DNA of 64,000 nt, taken from NCBI GenBank assembly GCA_965220425.1, contig OZ244830.1, forward strand, positions 248,001 through 312,000, in the 5' to 3' direction. This document shows positions 63,860 through 64,000 of the stretch, piece after piece (positions within the stretch are counted from its first letter, which is position 1; each line of letters begins with the position of its first letter). The notes below the pieces were generated by a model, which did no database searches, was not told the DNA's origin, and saw only the letters and a program-made list of their open reading frames with translations. Both the position numbers and the translations under genes were made by a program. This DNA comes from Azophilus sp965220425 (GTDB lineage Bacteria > Pseudomonadota > Gammaproteobacteria > Pseudomonadales > Azotimanducaceae).

Positions 63860-64000
63860 ATGAAAAATATCACCGTCTCCGTCGACGATGAAACCTATCG
63901 TCTCTCTCGCGTCAAGGCTGCCGAAAATAGAACGTCTGTATCGGCCTTGGTGCGCGCCTATCTCGTAGCTCTTGTGCAGGGTCAGATCGCCGAGACTCGA
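63860..64000 (+). CDS. Ribbon-helix-helix antitoxin, partial at right edge
   Basis: 47 residues are visible: MKNITVSVDDETYRLSRVKA, AENRTSVSALVRAYLVALVQ. This is a CopG/VapB-type ribbon-helix-helix antitoxin start. A PIN-domain toxin would be expected beyond the window. Confidence 0.75.
   Translation, partial: MKNITVSVDDETYRLSRVKAAENRTSVSALVRAYLVALVQGQIAETR

Overview
The window is GC-rich, densely coded bacterial DNA. It reads as a gammaproteobacterial chromosome. The gene orders yggS-proC-yggT-metX-metW-DUF4426-rdgB-hemW-trmB, rpoH-ftsX-ftsE-ftsY-rsmD-coaD-mutM, rpmE/priA, tkt-pgk/metK-metF-rsmE and gshB-tonB-yqgE-ruvX are the core orders known from Pseudomonas-like gammaproteobacteria. I cannot name a genus. 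The load of insertion sequences, small inverted-repeat elements, toxin-antitoxin pairs and decayed genes suggests a lineage with active genome erosion, possibly host-associated; that is inference.

Layout. 1-470 is the end of a penicillin-binding protein 1A gene. 471-9042 is an accessory island of lower GC: an IS6-family element, a hipBA toxin-antitoxin operon, a two-gene operon of overlapping P-loop ATPases (the second carrying TPR repeats), and an AAA/DUF4143 ATPase on the other strand. Two copies of a near-perfect ~58-bp palindrome, in the same orientation, bracket the ATPase module. 9043-13080 is core sequence: M48 protease, rpmE, priA. 13081-18931 is mobile: an IS1634-type transposase, a 355-bp MITE-like element, a second DDE transposase, REP-like repeats and a VapBC-type pair with a clear operator. 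18932-31419 mixes metabolic and DNA-repair genes (FAD oxidoreductase, AddB/AddA-like nuclease-helicase pair, SDR, prolyl oligopeptidase) with a YefM/YoeB pair and gene remnants (cyclase, HNH nuclease).

31420-38347 holds tkt and pgk on the minus strand, facing away from metK, metF and rsmE on the plus strand. 38348-46378 holds a truncated ChpA/PilL-like remnant where the Chp chemosensory cluster would be expected, then gshB, a TonB-like gene, a membrane LytTR regulator, an rtcB pseudogene, a VanX-like dipeptidase, yqgE and ruvX. 46393-61523 is almost entirely conserved core genes: pilT, methionine activation, tRNA/rRNA modification, heat-shock sigma factor, FtsEX/FtsY, CoA synthesis, base-excision repair, L33 and L28. 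61727-64000 has an acyl dehydratase, an orphan FetB permease and the start of a ribbon-helix-helix antitoxin.

The most unusual signals are small palindromic elements acting on core genes. One ~114-bp family occurs four times, and one copy sits in frame inside hemW with a 3-bp CAG duplication. A different 252-bp element lies between yggS and proC and supplies the proC start codon. rsmD carries a 91-residue in-frame, repeat-rich insertion. The best candidate for an undescribed system is the paired ATPase/TPR operon at 3593-7295.
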